Part shown: positions 17,786 to 27,016 of the stretch, in pieces
How positions within the stretch are numbered: the first letter of the stretch is position 1
Layout: each line of letters starts with the position of its first letter
Source of the DNA: Clostridium omnivorum
GTDB taxonomy: Bacteria > Bacillota > Clostridia > Clostridiales > Clostridiaceae
Assembly: GCF_026012015.1 (NCBI RefSeq)
Contig: NZ_BRXR01000001.1
Span: 62,001 to 126,000 of the forward strand
DNA: 64,000 nt
Direction of reading: 5' to 3'
Made by a program: the position numbers and the translations under genes
The notes under the pieces: generated by a model
What the model was told of the DNA's origin: nothing
Seen by the model: only the letters and a program-made list of their open reading frames with translations
Database searches by the model: none

Positions 17786-19348
17786 TTATGAATTTCTAGC
17801 TTTTAAAAGCTTTCTTTTAGCCATGCTGGTTAAATCCTTAAACTCTTTTATATTAAACATGTTGATAGCTACTAAGTAAATTGCCCCGCCAAGTATAGCT
17901 GAAACACCTACTATCATAATGTTTGTTTTTAAGGAATCCCCTAGGTACCTAATAATTATATTATTAATGAACCAAATGCATATCCCCATAAATGCTGATG
18001 CAGCTAATATTTTAGTAAATGTAGTACACATGGATTTTATATCCAATCCATTTATTTTTCTGTTAAGAATATAAATTAACGCTATAGTTGTAACTATTGC
18101 AGATATAGACGTTGCAAAGGTAAGTCCTGCTACATGCATGAACCTTACTAATATATAATTAAGAACTATATTAATTACAACCCCAATAAGACTATTTACC
18201 ATTGGAGTTTTTGTATCTTTAATTGAGTAAAAGGCTTTGTTTAGCAAATCTCTAACACCATAAGCAATCATAGCAGGGCAATAAAATAATAATGCTGATC
18301 CCGTTATCATTACTGCATTACTATCAAAAGCTCCTCTTTTAAAAATTATACTTATTATAGGAACCCTCAAAATAGCCATTGCAACAGCAGCTGGCACCAT
18401 AATAAGCAGTATTATGTTCACTGCTCTAATTAGTGATTTTTTATATTCAAGCTTATTATCCTTTGCAATAAATGAAGAAAGGCTTGGGTAAACAACCATA
18501 GATATTGCTACAGCAAATACCTCATAAACTAGAGAATTCAGCTTATTAGCAAAATCCAATGCAGATACTGCTCCTTCATATATTGTTGTGGCAAAAAACC
18601 TATTAGCAAAAAGACTTAGCTGTGCTGTTGAAGTACTAATAATAACAGGTATCATTAAAATAATAAGTTTTTTAAGTGACTCATCTTTAAAATCAAGTAC
18701 TGGCCTATAACCATACCCTAGCATTCTATATTTTGGAACATTAATTGCAAACTGTGCTAAAAAGGCTAAAACTGTAGCCCAAGCAAATCCTACAATTCCA
18801 AATTGCTTAGCAAAGAAAACCAAATAAAATATATATACTACATTAGATATTGTAGCCATTGCTGACGGCTCAAAAAATTCATTATGTGCTTGAAGTACTC
18901 CAGTAAAAACACTCTGCAAGCTTACAAACACTAATGAAAGCAGCATAATTCTTGTTATATACACTGAATCAGAAAAAACCTTAGGATTTGCTTTAAACCC
19001 AGGTGCAAATATCATAACAATAAAATATGCAAATACTATACCAATCACTATTATAACTGTAGTGTATAGCGTTGTAACATTGGTTACATTATTTACAAAT
19101 TTATTTCTTTCTTCTTTGTCTTTTTTCTCAATAAAATCTGAATGAATAGGGATGAAGGTAGTAGTTAGTCCATAGCTTATAGTTGTTAGCAGATAAACCA
19201 CTCCTAATGAAAACATATAAATATCTGTAGCATAGCTCATACCAAACTTAGAAGCAATAAGTGCATCTCTAATAAATGCAAGTATTTTACCGATAATAGT
19301 TAAAATGATTATTATTAGCGAATTTTTAATTAGTTTATTTTGAGTCAT
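17786..19348 (-). CDS. murJ: MurJ/MviN-type lipid flippase
   Basis: 520 residues with 13-14 membrane helices. The N-terminal IGKILAFIRDALIASKFG and the RVPIISIIFKRGAFD segment are MurJ/MviN hallmarks. The family flips lipid II across the membrane for peptidoglycan synthesis. Because the gene stands beside a polysaccharide locus and directly after a glycosyltransferase gene, it could instead move another undecaprenyl-linked sugar. The start has a TTGGAGG site. Confidence 0.85.
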   Translation of the reverse strand: MTQNKLIKNSLIIIILTIIGKILAFIRDALIASKFGMSYATDIYMFSLGVVYLLTTISYGLTTTFIPIHSDFIEKKDKEERNKFVNNVTNVTTLYTTVIIVIGIVFAYFIVMIFAPGFKANPKVFSDSVYITRIMLLSLVFVSLQSVFTGVLQAHNEFFEPSAMATISNVVYIFYLVFFAKQFGIVGFAWATVLAFLAQFAINVPKYRMLGYGYRPVLDFKDESLKKLIILMIPVIISTSTAQLSLFANRFFATTIYEGAVSALDFANKLNSLVYEVFAVAISMVVYPSLSSFIAKDNKLEYKKSLIRAVNIILLIMVPAAVAMAILRVPIISIIFKRGAFDSNAVMITGSALLFYCPAMIAYGVRDLLNKAFYSIKDTKTPMVNSLIGVVINIVLNYILVRFMHVAGLTFATSISAIVTTIALIYILNRKINGLDIKSMCTTFTKILAASAFMGICIWFINNIIIRYLGDSLKTNIMIVGVSAILGGAIYLVAINMFNIKEFKDLTSMAKRKLLKARNS

Positions 19349-19380
19349 TTATTCCTCCAAGGATTTTCAAAATTTGTTTA

Positions 19381-20484
19381 CTATTTATTCAAAACATTAT
19401 TATAAATATTTTTATATTTTCTCCAAAATTGCTCTAGTGAAAAGTTTGAAACTACCATGTTGTAAAGTTCTTGTCCCATATTCTTTACTTCAATTTTATT
19501 CAAATAAGCATATTCCATTTTTTCAAATACGTCTTGTGGTGAATTAGGATTCACTAGTATACCTACTCTATTATTAATAATCTCCTCCATATCTCCAACT
19601 TTAGAAGCAATCACTGACTTCTTAACAAGGCCGCTCTCTAATATTACTAGCGGAGGAGAGCCTCCTTCACTAAAAGATGTTAGAATGCTAATATCTGCAG
19701 CATTATAATATTCTAATGTATCTACTTGATATCCTGCAAACACAACAGAATCATTTATTTTCATTTTATCTACCATTAGCTTAATTTCAGGTTCCAGTTC
19801 ACCATCTCCAACAAGTAATAATTTTACATCCCTATATTTATCCCTTAAAAGCTTAAAGGCTTCAATTAGTGTTTTATGATTTTTCACAGGGTGCATTCTG
19901 GCTACCATTACATAAACAAACTCATCTTCAGCAATATTATATTTTTCTCTTATATTATTGCTAAACACAAATTCATTATTAATCTTAATACCATTATTAA
20001 CTACATATTTATCTCCACTAAAGTTCTTAGAATCTAGTACCTTTTTTAAATGATTAGAAACACAGACATAGTATTTGAACTTTTTTAAAGCAATCTTATT
20101 TAATGGTGTAAATAAATGATACTTTTTTTTATCATTAATAAAATCCATTCTATAATCACTATGTAGAGTCACAACGGCAGGAATTCTTAGCTTATACCTT
20201 GAAAACAAATATGTAAAATTTGCTCGTGCGCCATGATAATTAAGCAAATCAAATTTATTTTTCTCTATGTAACTATTGAGCTTACCGTTCAATATTTCTT
20301 TAATACTAAAATTTACTGCTGAAATTCCCTTGTCAATGCAATCTTTATATAATGGTCCACTTCCAATACAGCAAATTGTACTTTCAAAAACATTCTTTGG
20401 ACAGGTGCAAATATTTAATACATGATTTGCTCCTCCTCCAATATCATTGCTTGAAATAATCTGTAGTACTTTAATGATAAACAC
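19381..20484 (-). CDS. Glycosyltransferase, GT4 family
   Basis: About 365 residues with two Rossmann domains. The N-terminal loop SSNDIGGGANHVLNI and the C-terminal donor site TSFSEGGSPPLVILESGL (E-x7-E) place it in GT4. The acceptor is unknown. The start is uncertain: the only canonical codon is a GTG at 20484 that overlaps the GGGG ribosome site, whereas an ATT codon at 20475 lies eight bases from it and would give IKVLQIISS as N-terminus. It forms a small unit with murJ, behind the terminator that ends the main polysaccharide operon. Confidence 0.85.
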   Translation of the reverse strand: MFIIKVLQIISSNDIGGGANHVLNICTCPKNVFESTICCIGSGPLYKDCIDKGISAVNFSIKEILNGKLNSYIEKNKFDLLNYHGARANFTYLFSRYKLRIPAVVTLHSDYRMDFINDKKKYHLFTPLNKIALKKFKYYVCVSNHLKKVLDSKNFSGDKYVVNNGIKINNEFVFSNNIREKYNIAEDEFVYVMVARMHPVKNHKTLIEAFKLLRDKYRDVKLLLVGDGELEPEIKLMVDKMKINDSVVFAGYQVDTLEYYNAADISILTSFSEGGSPPLVILESGLVKKSVIASKVGDMEEIINNRVGILVNPNSPQDVFEKMEYAYLNKIEVKNMGQELYNMVVSNFSLEQFWRKYKNIYNNVLNK

Positions 20485-20513
20485 CCCTTATTATTAATTT
20501 TTTTTTCTAAATA

Positions 20514-20554
20514 TAATTAAGAAAAAAATTAAGCAGGCCTAAACCTACTTAATT
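20514..20554 (-). terminator. Terminator after rfbD, end of the main polysaccharide locus
   Basis: On the minus strand AATTAAGTAGG and CCTGCTTAATT pair around TTTAGG and run into TTTTTTT. Confidence 0.85.
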
Positions 20555-20604
20555 ATAACACTTTTTTATAAACTTTTATATTTTTTGCAATGCAAATATC
20601 TTTT

Positions 20605-21441
20605 TTAAGGATTTGATAGATATTCCTTTAAAGCTTCTTTCCATTCAGCTGTAATATCACCTGTAGTCATTTCAAGCATATAATTTCTTAAAACAGAAAA
20701 CTTAGGTCTTTTAGCTGGTCTTGGATATTCTTCAGTGCTGCATGGTATTACTTCAATGTCAATTCCTTTTATTCTAAATATCTCCTTTGCAAACTCATAC
20801 CAGCTGCATTGACCTTTACATGTACAATGGAACAAACCATAATTTTTTTCTTTTACTAACTTAACTATAACTTTTGCAAGTTCTGCAGTACTTGTTGGTG
20901 TACCAAATTGATCATTTACTACTTTTACTGAATTATTGGTTTTACTTAAATTAAGCATTGTTTTTACAAAATTATTTCCATCACCATATAACCAAGCTGT
21001 TCTTATTATATAATGTTTAGGATTAAGATTTCTTACTAACTCTTCACCACATAGCTTAGTTTTACCATAAGCAGTTTGCGGATTTGTGCCATCAAATTCA
21101 GTAAGAGATGTACTTCCTTCTCCGTCAAAAACATAATCAGTAGATATATGAACTATCTCTGCACCTATTGCAAAGCCTGCAGATGCTAAATTTTTAGGCC
21201 CTATTGCATTAATTTTAAAGGCATTATCGAAATCTGCCTCACATTTGTCAACATTAGTATGGGCTGCACAATTGATAATCAAATCAGGTCTATTTTTATT
21301 TAAATATAATTGAACCTCATTTATATCAGTTATATTTAAATCCCCAACATCAGTTAATAACAGCTGATTTTCTCCAACATTAAATTGTTTTGAAAGCTCT
21401 CTGCCAAGCTGTCCATTTGCACCAGTTATCAATATTTTCAA
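20605..21441 (-). CDS. rfbD: dTDP-4-dehydrorhamnose reductase family
   Basis: 278 residues from the TTG at 21441, which has GGAG eight bases upstream and gives the standard MKILITGANGQLG start; the longer GTG start at 21450 overlaps the ribosome site. It is an extended SDR with GxxGxxG (GANGQLG), HISTDYVFDG and the catalytic Y-x3-K in AYGKTKLCGE. RfbD reduces dTDP-4-keto-L-rhamnose to dTDP-L-rhamnose. The other rhamnose genes (rfbA, rfbB, rfbC) are not in the window, so they must be elsewhere if this is the true reaction. Confidence 0.88.
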   Translation of the reverse strand: MKILITGANGQLGRELSKQFNVGENQLLLTDVGDLNITDINEVQLYLNKNRPDLIINCAAHTNVDKCEADFDNAFKINAIGPKNLASAGFAIGAEIVHISTDYVFDGEGSTSLTEFDGTNPQTAYGKTKLCGEELVRNLNPKHYIIRTAWLYGDGNNFVKTMLNLSKTNNSVKVVNDQFGTPTSTAELAKVIVKLVKEKNYGLFHCTCKGQCSWYEFAKEIFRIKGIDIEVIPCSTEEYPRPAKRPKFSVLRNYMLEMTTGDITAEWKEALKEYLSNP

Positions 21442-21465
21442 TTTAATCACTCCAATACATTATCA

Positions 21466-22182
21466 TTAATTGTTTCTATTTAAAACAGCTATATAGATAA
21501 ATTTTGGAATCGAAGATAGTCTTTTTAATCTCCACGGTTCTTTTAATACCCTGTAAAGCCACTCAATTCCAATCTTTATCATCCATTTTGGTGCTCGCTT
21601 TGAATTTCCAGAAATAACGTCAAAACTACCACCTACGCCCATGAATATTGTACAAGGCAACCAATGCATATACTTAGTAATAAAAATTTCTTGTCTTGGA
21701 GCTCCCATAGCAACGAATATACAATATGGCATTTTAACTTCAATATCTTTTATAATAGTCTCACATTCATCTATATTAAAATATCCATTGTGACTACCAA
21801 CTATCTCCAGCCTTGGATGCTTCATTTTTAAGTTAGAAATACATTTATCTAAAATTTCTTGCTTGGCACCTAACAAATAAATTGGCTTACTCTCATCTTC
21901 ACAAAACTTTATAATTTCTTCCATTACTTCAATTCCAGCTATTTTTTCTTGTACTGGAGTTCCAAGAATTTTAGCACTAAGCACAGTACCTATACCATCA
22001 GGAATTATAACTGCTTCTTCTGATTTAAAGTTTTCTTTCAATTCCAAATTACTCAACCCTGAATAAAGTACTTCAGGGTTTCCTGAAACTATATGTACCT
22101 TGTGTTTAATATCTCTTAGATATTCTATTAGCTCCATTTTTGTTTCTGAATATATATAATAATCTAAAATTTTCACTGACAT
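21466..22182 (-). CDS. WecG/TagA/CpsF family glycosyltransferase (GT26)
   Basis: 238 residues. The GT26 signature is clear: IPDGIGTVLSAKILG (with the catalytic aspartate), FVAMGAPRQEIFI and MGVGGSFDVISGNSKRAPKW, followed by the LEWLYRVLKEPWR-type tail. TagA adds N-acetylmannosamine to lipid-linked GlcNAc in wall teichoic acid synthesis; WecG and CpsF relatives make similar second-sugar transfers. It works at the inner membrane face. It lies between a wzy-like gene and rfbD. Confidence 0.9.
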   Translation of the reverse strand: MSVKILDYYIYSETKMELIEYLRDIKHKVHIVSGNPEVLYSGLSNLELKENFKSEEAVIIPDGIGTVLSAKILGTPVQEKIAGIEVMEEIIKFCEDESKPIYLLGAKQEILDKCISNLKMKHPRLEIVGSHNGYFNIDECETIIKDIEVKMPYCIFVAMGAPRQEIFITKYMHWLPCTIFMGVGGSFDVISGNSKRAPKWMIKIGIEWLYRVLKEPWRLKRLSSIPKFIYIAVLNRNN

Positions 22183-22206
22183 AATTAATCACCATTCTAA
22201 AATTTA

Positions 22207-23460
22207 TTAATTTATTATTTTAATTTTATTTTCTCTTCTATTTATGATTCCTTGTGCTACAGCAAAAATAATCCAAAAGAAAGTAGTAACCTTTGGTACA
22301 AAAAACATATTATCAACAAAATTCATACAATAGAACGCAATAATTGAAGCAAAAGAACCTATAAAAAATAAATTATAGTAACTATCCTCTTTCCACCTTA
22401 TAAACTTTGCCATTGATTTTACAGATAAAAATATAAAGCTTATAAACGAAATTATCCCTAATATTCCAAGCTCACTCTCAATTTTCAAATATGAATTATG
22501 TACCGGAAACCTTTTTTTATAAGCATAGTCTAATTCGGGATATTTTGCTATATATGAATCATAGTAACTAACGTAATTGCCATTGCCGACACCAAACAAT
22601 GGATGATCCTTAATCATTAAAATCGCTACCTTCCAATGCTTAATTCTAGAAGCATATTGGTCTGGATTCATAAAATCTTTAAGTCTCTTTGTAACTACAG
22701 GAATAAATAAACTCATTATTGCAAATATAATAAACCCATATATATATTTCCAATTAACAGTAAGTATTAAAACAAACCCTCCAATAGCAAGAGCTATCCA
22801 ACCATTTTTTGAAAAGGATAATATTAAATTGCAAATAAACAAACCTAAGCATGCAGCATACATTACTTTCTTAGTTTTTTTCTTAGTTTTTAGTAAGAGC
22901 ATAATCACAGGAAATATGCATAATATCATAAACCCAGCTAAACTGTTAGGGTTTTCTAGAGTTGAAGCTATCCTGAATTTTGATCCAAATGCAAATTCCG
23001 TTTTAAATTCATCTGTTAATCCAAAACCACTAAAATACTGGTATATACCTATAACCCCAACAAGCACTGAACTGCATATATAACTATTTAGAATTCCATA
23101 ATAATACTTATCTTCATTCAATTCGTATTTTATAATGAAAAACATAAATAGATAAGAAAAAAACCTAACACTCTCCCTTGCAGCTAAGCCTTTTTCTAAT
23201 GAATATGAAACTGATATAATCATTAATATAAATAGTGCTAGCATTGATAGGGTTACTGGATTTTTTAATGCATCTATTACATATTTCTTAAATTTATACC
23301 TGTCCTTTGAACCAATAAGGAGTTTAGCTATATATACCAATAACATTATGATAAATATATAGTCAGAGGAAAAAGGAAAACTAAATAGCATTATTTTGGA
23401 TGGCAAAATCGGTAATAGAAATATTAATGTACATAATAAAAAATAAATAATATTTGTCAT
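22207..23460 (-). CDS. O-antigen ligase/polymerase family membrane protein (Wzy-like, second copy)
   Basis: 417 residues with about ten to twelve membrane helices and the large external loop before the last helices. The Wzy_C signature is visible in KDHPLFGVGNGNYVSYY and FPVHNSYLKIESELGILG. The family polymerises or ligates undecaprenyl-linked glycans outside the membrane. A terminator lies just upstream, so this gene begins a separate sub-operon. A second gene of the same family is at 27017-28387. Confidence 0.85.
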   Translation of the reverse strand: MTNIIYFLLCTLIFLLPILPSKIMLFSFPFSSDYIFIIMLLVYIAKLLIGSKDRYKFKKYVIDALKNPVTLSMLALFILMIISVSYSLEKGLAARESVRFFSYLFMFFIIKYELNEDKYYYGILNSYICSSVLVGVIGIYQYFSGFGLTDEFKTEFAFGSKFRIASTLENPNSLAGFMILCIFPVIMLLLKTKKKTKKVMYAACLGLFICNLILSFSKNGWIALAIGGFVLILTVNWKYIYGFIIFAIMSLFIPVVTKRLKDFMNPDQYASRIKHWKVAILMIKDHPLFGVGNGNYVSYYDSYIAKYPELDYAYKKRFPVHNSYLKIESELGILGIISFISFIFLSVKSMAKFIRWKEDSYYNLFFIGSFASIIAFYCMNFVDNMFFVPKVTTFFWIIFAVAQGIINRRENKIKIIN

Positions 23461-23479
23461 AAATTATCACCTCTAATAA

Positions 23480-23509
23480 AAATAAATTGTCCTAAAGGAC
23501 AATTTATTT
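23480..23509 (-). terminator. Perfect-stem terminator inside the polysaccharide locus
   Basis: AAATAAATTGTCC and GGACAATTTATTT pair perfectly over 13 bp around a four-base loop. On the minus strand the stem runs into TTATTAG and then the AGAGGTG ribosome site of the next gene. It divides the WecE-like gene from the last three genes. Confidence 0.75.
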
Positions 23510-23515
23510 ATAATT

Positions 23516-24655
23516 TTACTTAAGCAATAAATTTTTTATATTTGAAATAACATAATCAACTTGTTCATCTGTCAAATCTGCATACATAGGTAATCTTAAA
23601 AGAGTTGCACCTATTTTTTCGGTAATTGGTAATTGTCCCTTTTTATATCCCATCTTCTCACCAACAGGTGCTGTATGAAGTGGAAGATAATGGAATACGG
23701 CAGTAATACCAGCTTGTTTTAAATTTGCCATTAGATAGTCTCTTTGTTTTTCACTTTCACATAGTATGTAGAACATGTGATAGTTTGACTTGCAAAAATC
23801 AGGTATTATAGGTAGCCTTATTATACCTTTATCTTGTAACTCCTTAAGACCCTCATAATAACGGTTATAAACCCTTTCTCTTCTCTCAAATATTTCATTC
23901 TTTGCTTCAAGTTGAGCATATAAAAAAGCTGCTAACATATCTGAAGGAAGATAGCTTGAACCAATATCTACCCAAGTATATTTATCAACCTGACCCCGAT
24001 AAAACTTACTTCTATCAGTACCCTTTTCTCTTATTATCTCAGCTTTTTCAACTGCTAAGGCATCAGCTGAGTTAATAGATATTGCTCCGCCTTCGCCACA
24101 AACATAATTCTTTGTTTCGTGAAAACTGAAACAACCATAATCACCAATCGTACCTAAGTATCTATTTTTATATGTTGAGTATAGTGCCTGTGCAGCATCT
24201 TCGCAAACCATTATATTATTTTTTTTCGCAATATCCATTAAGCTGTCCATATCACAGGATACACCTGCATAATGAACTGGAAAAATGGCTTTTGTTTTAT
24301 TAGTTATTTTTCTTTCAACATCATCTAAATCAATATTTAATGTTTTTTCATCTATTTCTGCAAAAATAACCTTGGCTCCCCTTAAGAGTATAGGATTAGC
24401 TGTAGAAACAAAAGTATAAGCTGGGCAAATAACTTCATCTCCCTCTTTTAATCCCATTTGTATAGCTGCCATTTCCAAAGCATGAGTACAAGATGTAGTT
24501 AAAAGAATTTTATTTGCAAATAGAGTCTCTTCCAAATATTTATTAACTAACTTTGTATATTTTCCATCTCCACAAATCTTACCAGTATTTATACAATCTT
24601 CAATATACTTTAATTCATTTCCAGTAGTGTATGGAATATTAAATGGCACTTGCAT
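23516..24655 (-). CDS. dTDP-4-amino-4,6-dideoxygalactose transaminase type (WecE/RffA) sugar aminotransferase
   Basis: 379 residues, DegT/DnrJ/EryC1/StrS aminotransferase. The PLP lysine lies in SFHETKNYVCGEGGA, and the N-terminal VPFNIPYTTGNELKYIEDCI and the MFYILCESEKQRDYLM segment resemble WecE/RffA, which converts dTDP-4-keto-6-deoxyglucose to dTDP-Fuc4N. A GTG at 24664 overlaps the GAGGTG ribosome site, so ATG 24655 is used. No dTDP-glucose synthase or dehydratase is in the window, so the substrate must come from genes elsewhere. Confidence 0.88.
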   Translation of the reverse strand: MQVPFNIPYTTGNELKYIEDCINTGKICGDGKYTKLVNKYLEETLFANKILLTTSCTHALEMAAIQMGLKEGDEVICPAYTFVSTANPILLRGAKVIFAEIDEKTLNIDLDDVERKITNKTKAIFPVHYAGVSCDMDSLMDIAKKNNIMVCEDAAQALYSTYKNRYLGTIGDYGCFSFHETKNYVCGEGGAISINSADALAVEKAEIIREKGTDRSKFYRGQVDKYTWVDIGSSYLPSDMLAAFLYAQLEAKNEIFERRERVYNRYYEGLKELQDKGIIRLPIIPDFCKSNYHMFYILCESEKQRDYLMANLKQAGITAVFHYLPLHTAPVGEKMGYKKGQLPITEKIGATLLRLPMYADLTDEQVDYVISNIKNLLLK

Positions 24656-24708
24656 TATTAACACCTCGCTATTTAAATTAATTCTTTTATAGTATACCTC
24701 TTATATTT

Positions 24709-25842
24709 CTAACTATCAATACCTAGTAGTTTAAAACATAAATGTTCATACTTTTTAGCTATCTTATCTGCTGCAAAATTATTATAAAGTTTTATCTTTG
24801 CATTAGCCCCCAAGTTCTTAGCCTTGTCTTTATTATTTATTAAACTCTCAATAGCTTTTTCTAATTTACTTGCAACTTTATTTTTATCATTAACATCTAT
24901 AAGAAGCCCTTCATTACCATCAGAAATGAACTCATCTATTCCCCCAACATTTGTTGAAATGATTGGTAAGCCCACAGCCATAGAACTTAAAACTGATATT
25001 GGAGCCCCGCCTTCCCACATGGATGGCATAACATAAATATCCATTTCAGATAGCGCGCCATATAAATTATTAGTATATCCTTTAAAAAATATCCTATCAT
25101 GAAGATCATTTTCACCAACAATCTCTCTTAAATGACACTCTAGTTCCCCGCTGCCATATATATATAGTAAAGCATTAGGATATTTATTAGCTATGGACTT
25201 GAACGCTTCAATTAAATATTCCTGTCCTTTTTGTGGGTGTAACCTTCCAGCAGTACCGATAATAATTTTATCCTTACTTTCAAAAGGTAGTGTCTTTATA
25301 TTTTGGGGAATTTCATTTACATCTATTAATGAATTTATAACTTCATACTTTTCTTCATCAATGTTTTGATACTTAATGCAGTATTTTTTTACACCAACTG
25401 CTTCAACAATAATTTTATTGGTGTATTTATTGCTAAGCTTCTCATCAAAATGCATAAGGATTTTATCACTTAATGTTGTTTTTTGCCTATAATCATCTTG
25501 ATTTAATATTGTAGAAAGCAAAACCTTGCATTTTCCTATTGCCGCAGTTCTTCCAAACAAGTCTGCCCTAAGCAGAATAGTATTTACAACATCAGGTTCA
25601 ATTTCAGTAATCAATCTTTTTAACTTCCATACAATAGAAATATCTATAAAACTTTTCATATCAAACACAAAAGTTTTAACCCCTAAATACTCTAATTCCT
25701 GCTGAATTTCACCATTGTTATATAAACAACATGCATAAATCTCGAATTTAGATTTATCTAAGTATTTTACTAAATACTTTAAATAATTACCTGGACCATC
25801 TTTTTGAAATGTGGTTATTATAAAAAGGATTTTAATTTTCAT
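24709..25842 (-). CDS. Glycosyltransferase, GT4 family
   Basis: 377 residues with GT-B fold. The N-terminal TFQKDGPGNYLKYLVKYL is the acceptor-side loop, and GTAGRLHPQKGQEYLIEAF and MPSMWEGGAPISVLSSMA are the GT4 donor-side signatures. Donor and acceptor sugars cannot be inferred. Its first 11 bases overlap the end of the upstream glycosyltransferase gene, so the two are translationally coupled. Confidence 0.88.
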   Translation of the reverse strand: MKIKILFIITTFQKDGPGNYLKYLVKYLDKSKFEIYACCLYNNGEIQQELEYLGVKTFVFDMKSFIDISIVWKLKRLITEIEPDVVNTILLRADLFGRTAAIGKCKVLLSTILNQDDYRQKTTLSDKILMHFDEKLSNKYTNKIIVEAVGVKKYCIKYQNIDEEKYEVINSLIDVNEIPQNIKTLPFESKDKIIIGTAGRLHPQKGQEYLIEAFKSIANKYPNALLYIYGSGELECHLREIVGENDLHDRIFFKGYTNNLYGALSEMDIYVMPSMWEGGAPISVLSSMAVGLPIISTNVGGIDEFISDGNEGLLIDVNDKNKVASKLEKAIESLINNKDKAKNLGANAKIKLYNNFAADKIAKKYEHLCFKLLGIDS

Positions 25843-27016
25843 TAAAAATCTCTCCTAATTTTTCATCTATTGTTTTAAATCGTTGTTCCCATGAATTTTT
25901 AGAAACAACAGTGTCACTAATCTCTTTATTACTCTCTGAGGCTATAGCTTTCGAAAATTCGTCATAGGACTTGCAAATATAAATATAATCATCAAAATCA
26001 TGAATATCTGGTAAATCAACAGATACAATTTTCTTCCTTGAAGCAACATATTCCAACATCTTTGTTGGGTATACTCCTCTAGTAAACTCGTTTACTTTGT
26101 ATGGTATTATACAGACATCGAAAAAATTTATATAATATTTCAAATCTTCATAGTTTCTATAACCAAACAATTTTACATTTCCTATATCTTTTAATACATT
26201 TACATCAATATCTACTTTTCCTACTAATGCAAAGCTAAAATTTGGATTTTCTAATGCTAAATATTTAATAAGTTCTAAGTCAATAGAGTGATGGATTCCT
26301 CCAATATATCCTACTATTTTACTTTTAAATTCTTTAAATTCATTTGATATTTCCTTATATCTTTTGCTGTCTTTCTCTTTATTAGTTAACTCAAAATCAG
26401 CTAAGTTAACACCCTGAGGAATTCTAGCAATTTTATTAATTCCATCATTCATAAAATCATTCATAATTGTTATAGAATCGCAAAAAATATAGTCACTTAC
26501 ATTTGATAGCTCTTTTTCAAATTCTAAAACATAATAAGGTAGACCACTTACCCCTCTTAATCTCTGGACATTGTCATAAACTATTTTGGAATTTGAATAT
26601 TTTTTATGATAAATCATAAAATCATTTATGACGTCTGAAGGATAATATGTCCACAATAAATCAGCACTCTTATCAAAATATTTTTTTTCTAATTTTCTAA
26701 TTTGATGTTTTACTAAAATAGAATTTATAACTCTAAAAAATCTGTATTTATGTATAGGTATAATAAAAATATCTTCACTTTTCAGGTTTTCATTTTCTAA
26801 TTGTACATTCTTTTCTTCTTTAAATTCTTTTCTCCCCTTAAACCTACTTACAACCTTTCTAATCATGTCAGAAAATTTATGGTTTATATTTCCCACTGGA
26901 TTAATCCAAATAATCTTATTATTATTTTCTGAAAAATACTCCATAATATGATGCTGTCTTTCCTTGTTTGAAAAGGTATGAAGGGTGGCAAAACAAATAA
27001 TATTTTTGTTATTCAT
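25832..27016 (-). CDS. Glycosyltransferase, TuaH-like
   Basis: 394 residues. The layout resembles TuaH of the teichuronic acid cluster: an N-terminal half with IICFATLHTFSNKERQHHIMEYF, the central RIPQGVNLADF, and YIGGIHHSIDLELIKYLA and VYPTKMLEYVASRKKIVS in the C-terminal half. It is probably a retaining GT-B enzyme at the cytoplasmic membrane face. The gene follows a wzy-like gene directly and overlaps the next GT4 gene. Confidence 0.78.
   Translation of the reverse strand: MNNKNIICFATLHTFSNKERQHHIMEYFSENNNKIIWINPVGNINHKFSDMIRKVVSRFKGRKEFKEEKNVQLENENLKSEDIFIIPIHKYRFFRVINSILVKHQIRKLEKKYFDKSADLLWTYYPSDVINDFMIYHKKYSNSKIVYDNVQRLRGVSGLPYYVLEFEKELSNVSDYIFCDSITIMNDFMNDGINKIARIPQGVNLADFELTNKEKDSKRYKEISNEFKEFKSKIVGYIGGIHHSIDLELIKYLALENPNFSFALVGKVDIDVNVLKDIGNVKLFGYRNYEDLKYYINFFDVCIIPYKVNEFTRGVYPTKMLEYVASRKKIVSVDLPDIHDFDDYIYICKSYDEFSKAIASESNKEISDTVVSKNSWEQRFKTIDEKLGEIFNEN

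Noticed and set aside
17765-17787. Terminator between murJ and the DMT permease gene
   Set aside because: AATAACT/AGTTATT is only a seven-base A/T stem without a T run.
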